From Planctellipticum sp942493135 (lineage in GTDB: Bacteria > Planctomycetota > Planctomycetia > Planctomycetales > Planctomycetaceae): 64,000 nucleotides of DNA. Made by a program: the position numbers and the translations under genes. The stretch lies in NCBI GenBank assembly GCA_942493135.1, contig OW818684.1, positions 5,828,001 through 5,892,000 on the forward strand. Direction: 5' to 3'. The notes under the pieces were generated by a model. The model was not told where the DNA came from. It saw only the letters and a program-made list of their open reading frames with translations, and ran no database searches. The first letter of the stretch is position 1. The number at the start of each line of letters is the position of its first letter. Below, in pieces: positions 54,035-62,589 of this stretch.

Positions 54035-54928
54035 TCAAACCGCTTCATCCAGCCGCACGACGCGTCCGCTGCGGAAGCCGCAAATCAGGCTTTCACCCAG
54101 CGGGAAAATCCGCAGCGCCAGGACGTCCTCGGGGGCGGTCGCCAGCCAGCGGAGCGAACCGTCTGCCCCCAGCCTGGCCAGGTGACGTTCCAGCGTCGCC
54201 GCAGCCAGGCCGTCTTTGCGGTAGGTCGTGCTCACCAGGCTGGCGGTCCCTTCCAGCACCCACGAGCCCGTCGCAGTTCCCCCGTCGTTGAAGACTTGTA
54301 TCCCGTGCGCATAGCCGGCGAGATAATTGAACTTGCCGTCGCCCGTCACCGCGAGATCCCCGATCGTCGACCAGAGCGTCTGGCTCCAGGCCACTTCGCC
54401 GCGCAGGTCGTAGCGGGCCAGGTAACCGTATTCCGCGGCGGCGACCAGCTCGGGTTCCGTCACCAGAAACCGCAGATGCCGCAGCGGCCGGACCGACTCG
54501 AACTTGCAGAGCCGCTTGTTGGCGGAGGTATAGATGGCGTTGGTCCCATCGGCCAGTCCGACCGCGACGTGCGTGCCGAACGGGGCCATGGCGACGCCCA
54601 GGATGGCATCGGGCAGTTCCCGCGTCCAGGCGAGCTGCAGCGGCCTTTCGAACCAGGCAATCGTCCGGTCGTCCAGTACGACGACGGCCGCTTCGCCGTC
54701 GTCGCTCTGAGCCACGCGGGAAGGAGTTTCCGACAGCCGGATCAGCGACTGGAGACGGCCGAGCCGGTCCAGCAGATACAGGCCGCCCGACGTGTCCGCA
54801 ATCAGGATCTCGCCCGACTCGCGGGCGAGCTGCAGGTCGGCCAGCGGGGCGTCGGCGGCATACGACCAGCGCTGTGTGGGCGTCGATCCGCGCGCGTCAC
54901 GCAGCCAGTCCGGTCGCAGTTCGCTCAT
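54035..54928 (-). CDS. Beta-propeller-like protein coupled to the S41 protease
   Basis: 297 aa with no signal peptide (MSELRPDWLRDARGSTP). Repeats of about 40 residues resemble WD40/PQQ blades: GGLYLLDRLGRLQSLIRL, LGVAMAPFGTHVAVGLADG, EYGYLARYDLRGEVAW and LERHLARLGADGSLRWLA. No specific family is recognised. Its ATG overlaps the stop of the protease gene (54925-54928), so translation is coupled. A regulatory or scaffold role beside the protease is inferred only from position. Confidence 0.7.
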   Translation of the reverse strand: MSELRPDWLRDARGSTPTQRWSYAADAPLADLQLARESGEILIADTSGGLYLLDRLGRLQSLIRLSETPSRVAQSDDGEAAVVVLDDRTIAWFERPLQLAWTRELPDAILGVAMAPFGTHVAVGLADGTNAIYTSANKRLCKFESVRPLRHLRFLVTEPELVAAAEYGYLARYDLRGEVAWSQTLWSTIGDLAVTGDGKFNYLAGYAHGIQVFNDGGTATGSWVLEGTASLVSTTYRKDGLAAATLERHLARLGADGSLRWLATAPEDVLALRIFPLGESLICGFRSGRVVRLDEAV

Positions 54929-56565
54929 CGCCGGGCCAGTTGCTTCTTCAGGGCGTTGAGTCCCGCCTCGATGTCGCTGTCGGACTTCGGGTCTGCCGCA
55001 CCGCGATACGCCGTCGTCGTCTGCGGAGGCGGCTCCGGCACGACCACGTCCGGCTGGAAGCCGATCTTACCGAATGTGTTACCGGTGGGCGAATAGAACT
55101 TGGCCGTCGTCAGCCGCAGCCCGGTCTCGCCCCGACCCATGTGAATCGTCTGCACCGACCACTTGCCATATGTCTTGCGTCCGACCAGCTCGCCCCGGTG
55201 GTGATCGTGAATCGCCCCGGCGACAATCTCGCTCGCACTGGCGCTGTCGCCATCGACCAGCACCACCAGCGGCATGTTCCAGGTCCCCTCGCGGCGGGCC
55301 GAGTACGACGAGTTCGAATCCGACGTCCGTCCCTTGGTCGAAACCAGCACGCCGTCGGCGATGAACCGATCCAGCACCTCGACCGCGACGTCCAGGAGAC
55401 CGCCCGGGTTGCCCCGCAGATCCCAGATCAGCGCCCGCATTCCTTCGCGATGCAGCTTGAACAGAGCCGCGTCGAGCTCTTCCGTCGTGTTCTTCTGGAA
55501 ACCGGTCATCTTGATGTAGCCGACGCCGTTGACCGTGTCGATGATTTTCGCCACGGGAATGCTCTTCACTTTGACCGCCCGGCGGACCAGCGTCGTGTCC
55601 CGCACGTCGCCGGTCGGCGAGGTCAACTGCAGCCGGACCCGCGAGCCGCTCTGGCCCTGCATGATGGAAGCCGCTTCGTCGATTGACATGTTCCGGCAAT
55701 CGACTCCGTCGATCGCGGTGATGAAGTCGCCGGTCAGGCATCCCCCTTCTTCGGCGGGGCTTTCCGGCAGCACGTTCATCAGACGCAGCCCCTTGCCCAT
55801 GTCCCCCTTCATCTCCACGCCGATGCCGACAAATTCGCCGGCGATGTTGTCGAACAGGTCGCGGCGACGGCCAGGCGTCAGGTAGCTGCTGTATTCGTCG
55901 AGTGAATTGCACGCCCCAAACACGTATTCCATGATCACCGGCGTGGCGTCGAGCCCCAGCTCGCGCCGGCTCAGCTCGCACACATCCAGCACCAGCCGAC
56001 GACCCGCGTCCGGGCTGGAGACCGGCTTGTTCCAGTACTGGTCGACCAGCGCGCTCCGCACCCGGCGAGTCTGCTCGGGCGTCGCCCGGGGCAGGTTCTT
56101 CTGCAGGAACTTGTCGTTGCTGAGAGCCAGATACAGGCTCTCCGTACCATGCGCCAGCAGCGACGTTGATGAAATCGGATCGACGTACCGCTGCCGGATT
56201 GACGTCAGCAGCTCCTCGAGATGCGCCATCGCCTCGTTCGACGGGACGGCGACCAGCTCGGCCACAAAGCTCTGGTCCGAATAGCGGCGTTCGATCGAGA
56301 ACTGACCCTTGGACCGCCGCAGCGCCTTCTGCAGCGACTCGCTGGTCGGCCACTCCTTGAGATTCGACTCGTAATACTCGACGGCTTCGAGCCACTTTCG
56401 AGACTTTTCGAGCTCGACCCCGGTGCTGAGGGCCTGACGTTCGTCAGTCGCCTTGGCGACGGCGCGATCGCCGGCGGCGAGGCCGTCGGTCGACCACGCG
56501 GTCAGGCAGCAGAACAGCAGCGACGCCCGCAACAGGACGCGAACGGAGAATTTCAGCGCAAACAT
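54925..56565 (-). CDS. S41-family (CtpA/tail-specific) periplasmic protease
   Basis: 546 aa from MFALKFSVRVLLRASLLFCC, with a signal peptide. A helical N-terminal region is followed by a PDZ domain (about 255-340; GIGVEMKGDMGKGLRLMNVLPESPAEEGG) and the protease core VGYIKMTGFQKNTTEELD, LIWDLRGNPGGLLDVAVEVLD, the catalytic Ser region VDGDSASASEIVAGA and the catalytic Lys in LVGRKTYGKWSVQT. Such proteases process or degrade periplasmic proteins. The downstream propeller gene overlaps by 4 bases. Confidence 0.94.
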   Translation of the reverse strand: MFALKFSVRVLLRASLLFCCLTAWSTDGLAAGDRAVAKATDERQALSTGVELEKSRKWLEAVEYYESNLKEWPTSESLQKALRRSKGQFSIERRYSDQSFVAELVAVPSNEAMAHLEELLTSIRQRYVDPISSTSLLAHGTESLYLALSNDKFLQKNLPRATPEQTRRVRSALVDQYWNKPVSSPDAGRRLVLDVCELSRRELGLDATPVIMEYVFGACNSLDEYSSYLTPGRRRDLFDNIAGEFVGIGVEMKGDMGKGLRLMNVLPESPAEEGGCLTGDFITAIDGVDCRNMSIDEAASIMQGQSGSRVRLQLTSPTGDVRDTTLVRRAVKVKSIPVAKIIDTVNGVGYIKMTGFQKNTTEELDAALFKLHREGMRALIWDLRGNPGGLLDVAVEVLDRFIADGVLVSTKGRTSDSNSSYSARREGTWNMPLVVLVDGDSASASEIVAGAIHDHHRGELVGRKTYGKWSVQTIHMGRGETGLRLTTAKFYSPTGNTFGKIGFQPDVVVPEPPPQTTTAYRGAADPKSDSDIEAGLNALKKQLARR

Positions 56566-56929
56566 GCGGGCTCCCTCAACGAAGCGGATGTCCAACTACG
56601 TCCAGCAAAGAACGGCATGCCTTCCCCCTCGGAAGCCTGCCGGCGGGACATCGTGACCCACAACTTCGTCCGTGGTCTGGAGCGCCACATCAGGCGACAA
56701 ACTGCCAGACCAACCCCGACACTTTGACTCTAGACCCCGTTTTGCATGCTGTCAAACTGCAACATTTCCGAAGGCCATCATTCTTCCATCACAACCCGCA
56801 GAGTCTCTCAGACCGTTACCCGTCGTACCCGTCGCGGGACTCTTGCCGGACGGGCAACTGCTGACGCCGACAACGGATACAGCTTGCAACCCCCGTTCCG
56901 TACGTCGAATCTGCCGAAGATTTCACCGA
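56566..56929. other. Intergenic region with no recognised gene
   Basis: About 360 bases between the S41 protease start and the epimerase stop, both on the minus strand. It presumably carries the protease promoter. I see no RNA gene, clear terminator or conserved motif. Confidence 0.4.
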
Positions 56930-57859
56930 TCATCCCGCCGCGGGGCGATTGGTAATGTTGACGGTTTGCAACAGTTCTCGCAGTTTGCCGGGAAACAGCG
57001 GCAAAGCGATTTCCGGCCCGAGCAGTTCCGGGTGCCACATTTTCTCCCACTCCAGGGAGTGCCAGCCCGCATAACCGCCCGAAAGTAACAACTGCAAACA
57101 CTCCGCCGCCGGAAACTCGCCTCCTCGGAACAGGACATAGTCCGCGTGCTTGTGGCCGCTCATCAGCAGCGTCGCCGCCACCGCCGCGTGTTTCTGTCGT
57201 TCTGTCAGTTCGGCTTCGCCAATGGCGACGGAGTCCTTCCAGTGCGTGTGCCGCACCCACGGCCGGACTCGCTCCCACGTCTCTGCCAGCGGCTCGCCGT
57301 CAAATCGCCAGGCGTGGTGAGTATCCCAGACCAGCCCGACCATCGGATGGTCGACGCGCGACATGACCTCGGCGGCAATGGGACTGGCGGTAAAGTCGCC
57401 GTGAGTCTCCAGCAGGATCTGAATGCCGAAGATCGCGGCTTCATCCCCGAGCCGCTTCAGACCATCGACGATCTGCTGCAGGATGTGCCGCCGGCGATCC
57501 GTCTCCGTAACGGGAGGCAGCGTGTCCCCGAAGACCCGTATGAAGTCGGCGCCAAGGGCTTCGGCGAGGCGAAGATAGCCGCGCCCGACGGCGAGCTGTT
57601 CTTCCACGTCTTCTTGGGCGGCGGAGTCGAATTTGATCGACGACGCCAGGCCGGCGACGCGGAAGTTGGCGTATTCGAGCTCCCGACAACGCTGCGCCCA
57701 GCACTCCTCGGCAAGGTCTTCCACGCCGAGCAGGTCGGTGTTTCCACCAAGTTGTCGAATTTCGACGCCGTCATAACCATATTCCGGACCGTGACGGAGA
57801 ACGTCGTGCCAGTTCCAGTTGGGGCAGGCCAGCGTGGAGAAGGAAATCTTGAGTGACAT
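56930..57859 (-). CDS. Sugar phosphate isomerase/epimerase-like TIM-barrel protein
   Basis: 309 aa from MSLKISFSTLACPNW (an ATG two codons upstream is equally possible; both follow AGGA). It belongs to the xylose-isomerase-like AP endonuclease-2 superfamily. Features are DGVEIRQLGGNTDLLG, ADFIRVFGDTLPPV, the metal-binding ILLETHGDFTASP, VGLVWDTHHAW and VRHTHWKDSV, with conserved Glu/Asp/His. It is probably a cytoplasmic enzyme of sugar or inositol metabolism. The exact substrate cannot be read from the sequence. Confidence 0.87.
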   Translation of the reverse strand: MSLKISFSTLACPNWNWHDVLRHGPEYGYDGVEIRQLGGNTDLLGVEDLAEECWAQRCRELEYANFRVAGLASSIKFDSAAQEDVEEQLAVGRGYLRLAEALGADFIRVFGDTLPPVTETDRRRHILQQIVDGLKRLGDEAAIFGIQILLETHGDFTASPIAAEVMSRVDHPMVGLVWDTHHAWRFDGEPLAETWERVRPWVRHTHWKDSVAIGEAELTERQKHAAVAATLLMSGHKHADYVLFRGGEFPAAECLQLLLSGGYAGWHSLEWEKMWHPELLGPEIALPLFPGKLRELLQTVNITNRPAAG

Positions 57860-57886
57860 GGGCATCTGTCCTTTCGACGAATGTCG

Positions 57887-57903
57887 GGCCGGTTCCGCCG
57901 GCC
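57887..57903. repeat. GGCCGG...CCGGCC hairpin (copy 3, variant)
   Basis: GGCCGGTTCCGCCGGCC is related to the 17-base hairpins at 25680 and 31929. Here it lies in the leader of the epimerase gene rather than after a stop codon. Confidence 0.45.
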
Positions 57904-57979
57904 TCCTTCGACTGCGGTCCCCGACTGGGTCGTCGCAGACTCCGACGCCAGCCACCCTCGAAGGGCTCCCATGAAATGT

Positions 57980-58318
57980 TCAGCCTCGGCCGGCCTTCTC
58001 CGCCAATCCCGAAGTGCCGAAACGCTCCATCAGTTCCCGCTCCACGAACTGCCACGACACCCCGACGGACGTCAGCAACACGAGCAAGTGATACACCAGG
58101 TCGGCTGCCTCGTGCGTAATCGCCTGCCGGTCGACCGGTTCCTCGCCGCCGGCGGCTTCCACCAGCTCATAAGCCTCTTCGATAATCTTCGACGACATCA
58201 CCGTGTGGCCGCCGTCGAACAGCTCGACGGTGTAAGATCCGCCCGGGCGTTCCTGGTGACGATGCTCCACCAGGGCCGCCAGTCGCATGAGCGCCGATTC
58301 TGCCGCCGGAGTCGTCAT
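57980..58318 (-). CDS. hisE: Phosphoribosyl-ATP pyrophosphohydrolase
   Basis: 112 aa from MTTPAAESALMRLAALVEHR. HisE carries out the second step of histidine synthesis. The MazG-like helical motif is clear: SYTVELFDGGHTVMSSKIIEEAYELVEAA, with the EExxE...D metal pattern completed by HEAADLVYHLLVLLTS. HisI is not fused and not adjacent. The ATG overlaps the stop of the upstream SRPBCC gene (58315-58318). Confidence 0.92.
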   Translation of the reverse strand: MTTPAAESALMRLAALVEHRHQERPGGSYTVELFDGGHTVMSSKIIEEAYELVEAAGGEEPVDRQAITHEAADLVYHLLVLLTSVGVSWQFVERELMERFGTSGLAEKAGRG

Positions 58319-58758
58319 CCCAGTACCTTTATCAGTGCCTGCCGGCGGAACTCGAACCCGTCTTCCAGATGATCCAGAATTCGATCTTTCGTAATCAGCA
58401 GGCCGACCAGCCCGCCGGGCGGCTCGAATTCGATCTTGTTGACCAGCAGCACGCCCGACTCTGTCGGCTCGACGATGTAATCGTGCAGCCACAGCCGCAT
58501 CGGCCCCCCGATTCCCTTTTCGCGAAAGCGGACCGGCGATTCGTACTCGATGATCTCGTAGTCGAGCTGCTGAATCTGTCCGTAAGCCTGCACTTTCACC
58601 GTCAGCCGGCTCCCCAGCACCACGACTTCCGGCGCCTCCACAAATACCAGCCCCATCTCGGGCGGAGCGATTTTCTGCAGGTTGACCGGCCGCGAGATAA
58701 AGTCAAACGCCGCTTCCGGCGAACAACTCAACGGAGTCCGGGATTCAAACACGGCCAT
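58315..58758 (-). CDS. SRPBCC-family (START/Bet v1-like) ligand-binding protein
   Basis: 147 aa, start at MAVFESRTPLSCSPEAAFDFI, which matches the family N-terminus. Characteristic phrases are FDFISRPVNLQKIAPPEMGL, VRFREKGIGGPMRLWLHDYIVE and VNKIEFEPPGGLVGLLI. These cyclase/dehydrase-like proteins bind hydrophobic ligands. The role is unknown. It overlaps hisE by 4 bases, which suggests cotranscription without obvious functional linkage. Confidence 0.83.
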   Translation of the reverse strand: MAVFESRTPLSCSPEAAFDFISRPVNLQKIAPPEMGLVFVEAPEVVVLGSRLTVKVQAYGQIQQLDYEIIEYESPVRFREKGIGGPMRLWLHDYIVEPTESGVLLVNKIEFEPPGGLVGLLITKDRILDHLEDGFEFRRQALIKVLG

Positions 58759-58910
58759 GCGCGGGATGCCTCGACATGCGGGAATTCGAGTCGTTTTCCG
58801 AGAATTGTCCGGACCACGCCGGATCGTTCTCCATCCGCTAGAATACCGCCCCCGCCGATGGGCGAAAACGCCCACGCCCGAAACCCTTCGACGCTGACCG
58901 GTGATGCCCC

Positions 58911-59861
58911 GTGAGACTTCCCGCCGAACTGCTGCAGCATTGCTGGTTTCTGGCCGGTCCGACGGCCGGCGGGAAATCCGCCGTCGCGCTCGAACTCGCC
59001 GAACTGATCGGAGCCGAGATCCTCGCCCTCGACAGCATGACCCTCTACCGCGAGCTCGACATCGGCACGGCGAAGCCGACTGCGGCGGAACGCTCCCGAA
59101 TCCCGCACCATCTGCTCGACATTCTGGATCCCAGCCAGGAATTCAGCGTCGCCGAGTACCTGCACGCCGCCCGCGACTGCTGTGAAGACATCCTCGGCCG
59201 CGGCCGCGTGCCCCTCTTCGTGGGAGGGACCGGGCTCTATTTGCGATCGATGCTTCGCGGCGTTTTCGAAGGTCCGCCGGCGGACGCCGATTTTCGTCGC
59301 CGCAAGGAAGAGCAGGCCCTCCAGCGGGGGCCGGAATCTCTGCACGCCGAACTCGCGCAGATCGACGCGTCTTCGGCGGCCCGGCTCCACCCGAACGACC
59401 TGCGTCGCATCATTCGGGCGCTCGAAGTCCACCATCTCACCGGGCGGACGCTGTCTGAGCAGCACGAGCAGGGCCCCCGTCCCTCCGGCGAGCGGCCGCG
59501 ACACGTCTACTGGCTCTCATTGCCGCGCGAGACGCTCTATCGACGGATCGATCAGCGTGTCGAAGCCATGTTCGCCGCCGGCTGGCTCGCCGAAGCGGAG
59601 CAGCTCGCACAGCGCGAGCCGCCGCTCGGCCTGACGGCCCGCAAAGCCCTCGGCTACCAGGAATTGCTCGACTGGTTCGATCGCAGCCGGTCCGAACCAC
59701 TTGCAACAATTGTCGAGACGATTCAGACCCGCACGCGGCAGTTCGCCAAGCGGCAGCTCACCTGGTTCCGCAATCTCGAAGAGTGCCGCTCGTTCGAAAT
59801 CAGCGGCGAGGAACCCGCCGCCGCCGTCGCCGCCCGCATTCGCGACCTCGCTGCGAGCTGA
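58911..59861 (+). CDS. miaA: tRNA dimethylallyltransferase
   Basis: 316 aa from a GTG start (MRLPAELLQHCWFLAGPTAGGKS). It adds a dimethylallyl group to A37 of UNN-reading tRNAs. The P-loop GPTAGGKSAVA is at about 16-26, and DSMTLYRELDIGTAKPTAAE, PHHLLDILDP, FVGGTGLYLRSML and ARKALGYQELL are typical. It converges with the small secreted gene at 59864, with only two bases between the stops. Confidence 0.95.
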   Translation: MRLPAELLQHCWFLAGPTAGGKSAVALELAELIGAEILALDSMTLYRELDIGTAKPTAAERSRIPHHLLDILDPSQEFSVAEYLHAARDCCEDILGRGRVPLFVGGTGLYLRSMLRGVFEGPPADADFRRRKEEQALQRGPESLHAELAQIDASSAARLHPNDLRRIIRALEVHHLTGRTLSEQHEQGPRPSGERPRHVYWLSLPRETLYRRIDQRVEAMFAAGWLAEAEQLAQREPPLGLTARKALGYQELLDWFDRSRSEPLATIVETIQTRTRQFAKRQLTWFRNLEECRSFEISGEEPAAAVAARIRDLAAS

Positions 59862-59863
59862 CG

Positions 59864-60346
59864 CTACTGCTGCTCGGGTTTCTTTTCGTCAGGTTTCGCG
59901 GCCTTCTGAATCTTCCCCCACAGGTGACCGCCGTGGTCGCCGTGCTGCCACGTTCCGGCATAGCGGTCGCCGTGAAACATGACCCGCGATGTGAACGTCC
60001 CCAGCCCCGGAATCGTCAAATCGTCCAGTGTCAGAATGGGCGTATCGCCGGCCCAGAGCATCTTGACGATGAGCGGCACCGAGACGTCATTGTCGCCGTA
60101 CTTGATCCGGGCGGTGACGACCCAGTTGTCCCCTTCCAGCTTTTTCGCCGAGGCGATCTCGTAGCGTTCCGCCTTGGCCCCCTCGCGACCATCGACCGAA
60201 AATGTCCCCACCAGCGCCGCGCCGGTCAGCGATTCGGCCAGCTTCGTTTCCAGCGCGGCCCGGTTCTCCGGCACGGCGGGTTCGTCGGCCCGGGTCAACG
60301 TCGTTGTCAGAGACAGCGTGGCGAGAATTGCGAGTACGATTTTCAT
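59864..60346 (-). CDS. Small secreted protein of unknown function
   Basis: 160 aa with a signal peptide (MKIVLAILATLSLTTTLTRADEP). The mature part is mostly beta-strand, with IKYGDNDVSVPLIVKMLWAGDTPILTLDDLTIPGLGTFTSRV and a His/Gly-rich end (TWQHGDHGGHLWGKI). The C-terminus is charged (KKPEQQ). I recognise only a general planctomycete hypothetical pattern. Export is the only confident statement. Confidence 0.7.
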   Translation of the reverse strand: MKIVLAILATLSLTTTLTRADEPAVPENRAALETKLAESLTGAALVGTFSVDGREGAKAERYEIASAKKLEGDNWVVTARIKYGDNDVSVPLIVKMLWAGDTPILTLDDLTIPGLGTFTSRVMFHGDRYAGTWQHGDHGGHLWGKIQKAAKPDEKKPEQQ

Positions 60347-60634
60347 CTCGATTCCTTCTGCTGTGAACCATCCGTTCGCAGGTGACGTCGGGCATTCTAT
60401 CAGCCGCTCGGCGCTCTTCGAGCTGCTGGCGAATTTGTCATCAGGTAGAAACCCTCGGACGGAGCGGAGTATCCCGCCCTTCGAAGTGGTTTTGGACGCC
60501 GTAAGTATTTCGTCATAACTATCAGTCCCACAATGTCTTGAGGGACTGCGGAATCCTCAGACTTGCCAATGTCGGCCTGAATCACCTAAACTGTAGATGG
60601 TTTGTGGCGCTAATCATCCTCGGAGGGTTGCCTC

Positions 60635-61093
60635 GTGGCCGTCCAGTACGATTTTCATGCCAGCATTGGCTACTGGATGACCCTCGCCACCCAGACGCTG
60701 CATCGTTCCCTCAACGAACGCCTGGCTCCGCTGGGGCTGACTTACCGGCAGATGCAGCTCATCGGCTGGCTGGTCCACGACCGCGAACTGACCCAGGCCG
60801 AACTGGCTCGGCGAATGCTGGTCGAACCTCCGACGCTGGTGCGCATCCTGGACCGGATGGAAGAAGTCGGCTGGATTGCCCGTACGGAATGCCAGCAGGA
60901 CCACCGCCGGAAACTGATTCGGCTGACGGCCGAAGCGGAAGTGGTCTGGGAGCAGATCACCGTCGTCCTGCAGGCTGTCCGGACCGAGGCCGTGAAGGGT
61001 TTGTCTGCAGAAGAAGTCGACCAGCTGAAAAGCCTGCTGAGCAAGGTCTCGGAGAATCTGAATTCTCCGGAGCTCGTCCGAGAAATCTCGTGA
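60635..61093 (+). CDS. MarR/SlyA-family regulator of the efflux operon
   Basis: 152 aa from a GTG preceded by GGAGGG at seven bases. The winged helix is MQLIGWLVHDRELTQAELARRMLVEPPTLVRILDRMEEVGWIAR, with the wing RTECQQDHRRKLIRLTAEA. The fusion-protein gene starts 8 bases after its stop, so it is the first gene of the RND efflux operon and a likely local repressor. Confidence 0.92.
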   Translation: MAVQYDFHASIGYWMTLATQTLHRSLNERLAPLGLTYRQMQLIGWLVHDRELTQAELARRMLVEPPTLVRILDRMEEVGWIARTECQQDHRRKLIRLTAEAEVVWEQITVVLQAVRTEAVKGLSAEEVDQLKSLLSKVSENLNSPELVREIS

Positions 61094-61101
61094 GGTGTCC
61101 C

Positions 61102-62523
61102 GTGAAACAATTTTTGCCCGGTCAATTCACCGTCTCTCGCGGTCTGCTGGCGCTGCTGTTGCTCGCCGAGGCAACTTCGTCGCTTCTGGCCCAGGGCCGC
61201 GGCCCGGCGTCGGTCGTCGTCTCGCCCGTCCAGCGACGTGAAGTCTCCACCTGGCAGAGCTACGTCGGCACCGTTTATCCGATGAAGAAAAGCGCCGTCG
61301 GCGCTGCGGTGGATGGTCGCGTCGTGGGGTTCCCCGTGAATGTCGGCGATCGGGTCAAGAAGGGATCGCCTCTCTGCCAGCTCCTGACCGAGACGATTTC
61401 GCTGCAGATCTCGGCCGCCGAAGCCGAACTGAGGTTGCGCGATGAAGAGCTCAGAGAGCTGAAGAACGGCTCTCGCCCCGAAGAAATCAATCAGTCACTG
61501 GCCCGCAAAGAATCCGCTGAGGCCCTCTTCGACTACGCCAAGGGGCGGTACCAGCGCGCCAAGCGGCTCTCGCAGCAGGCGCAGGTGATTACCGAAGAGC
61601 AGCTCGAAGAGTCCCTTTCGGCCTACATTGCGGCCGAACGGGCGTTTCAGGCGGCGGATCTCGAACATCAACTGCTGGTCAAGGGGCCGCGCGAGGAAAA
61701 AATCCTGCAGCAGCAGGCCCGCGTCGAAGGCCAGCGGGATCTGGTCAATCAGTTGAAGGACCAGCTCAAGAAGCACACCATGATCGCTCCCTTCGACGGA
61801 TATATCGTCGCCGAAGGGACCGAAGTCGGCGAATGGGTCAGCCGCGCGCAGGTCGTCGCCGAGGTGGTTTACCTCGACGAAGTCGAAATCGAAGCTCACG
61901 TGCTGGACTCGCAGATCGACTTCATCCGTCCCGGCCAGGAAGTCGCCATCGAAGTGACGGCTCTGTCGAAGTCGAGCCGCAGCGGCTTCTACCTGGGAAC
62001 GGTCGCTGAAGTCTCCCCGCAAGGCGATACCCGCACGCGGACCTTCCCGGTCAAGATCCGGGCGAAGAATGTCATTCGAGAAGACGGACCGGAGCTGAAA
62101 TCTGGCATGATTGCCCGCGTCGCTCTCGCGTCCGATTCTCGCCAGGAAGCGGTTCTCGTTCCCAAAGACTCGATCGTACTGGGGACCGGGGCGCCCAAAG
62201 TTTACGGAATTATTCCCGCTCCGCCCTCTCCCCCGGGAGGAGCGGCGCCAGGCGGATCTCCCAAAGCCGCTCCCCCCGGGGACAAGCAGGCCGCAAATGG
62301 ACCGCCAGCCATGCTGGCCAAGCCGATCCCGGTCGAACTGGGATTGTCGGAAGGGGAGTGGGTTGCGGTCTCCGGCGATCTGGCCGGCATCGAACAGGTC
62401 GTTGTCCTCGGCAACGAACGCCTGATGCCCTTCCCGACGCCGGTCGTCGTGACCGATGTCCGTAAGCCGCTGATCAAGGCGGCCGGCGCTGAGGCGGAGC
62501 CCTCGGACGGCAAAGCGCCGTAA
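61102..62523 (+). CDS. RND efflux membrane-fusion (periplasmic adaptor) protein
   Basis: 473 aa from a GTG start behind GAGG. A signal/anchor segment (LLALLLLAEATSSLLAQ) is followed by the lipoyl/barrel-sandwich half VDGRVVGFPVNVGDRVKKGSPLCQL, a long helical hairpin (ISAAEAELRLRDEELRELKN and the part up to LVNQLKDQLKK), the second lipoyl half MIAPFDGYIVAEGTEVGEWV and a beta-barrel domain (LDSQIDFIRPGQEVAIEV). The C-terminal part has a Pro/Gly/Ala-rich insertion (about 373-410). It bridges the RND pump to an outer-membrane channel not seen here. Confidence 0.93.
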   Translation: MKQFLPGQFTVSRGLLALLLLAEATSSLLAQGRGPASVVVSPVQRREVSTWQSYVGTVYPMKKSAVGAAVDGRVVGFPVNVGDRVKKGSPLCQLLTETISLQISAAEAELRLRDEELRELKNGSRPEEINQSLARKESAEALFDYAKGRYQRAKRLSQQAQVITEEQLEESLSAYIAAERAFQAADLEHQLLVKGPREEKILQQQARVEGQRDLVNQLKDQLKKHTMIAPFDGYIVAEGTEVGEWVSRAQVVAEVVYLDEVEIEAHVLDSQIDFIRPGQEVAIEVTALSKSSRSGFYLGTVAEVSPQGDTRTRTFPVKIRAKNVIREDGPELKSGMIARVALASDSRQEAVLVPKDSIVLGTGAPKVYGIIPAPPSPPGGAAPGGSPKAAPPGDKQAANGPPAMLAKPIPVELGLSEGEWVAVSGDLAGIEQVVVLGNERLMPFPTPVVVTDVRKPLIKAAGAEAEPSDGKAP

Positions 62524-62589
62524 GCGAGCTGGAAGTCGTTCAGACAGAGTGAAAAGTCCCGCAGAGATCCCGGTCCGAGGCTCGCAGTC

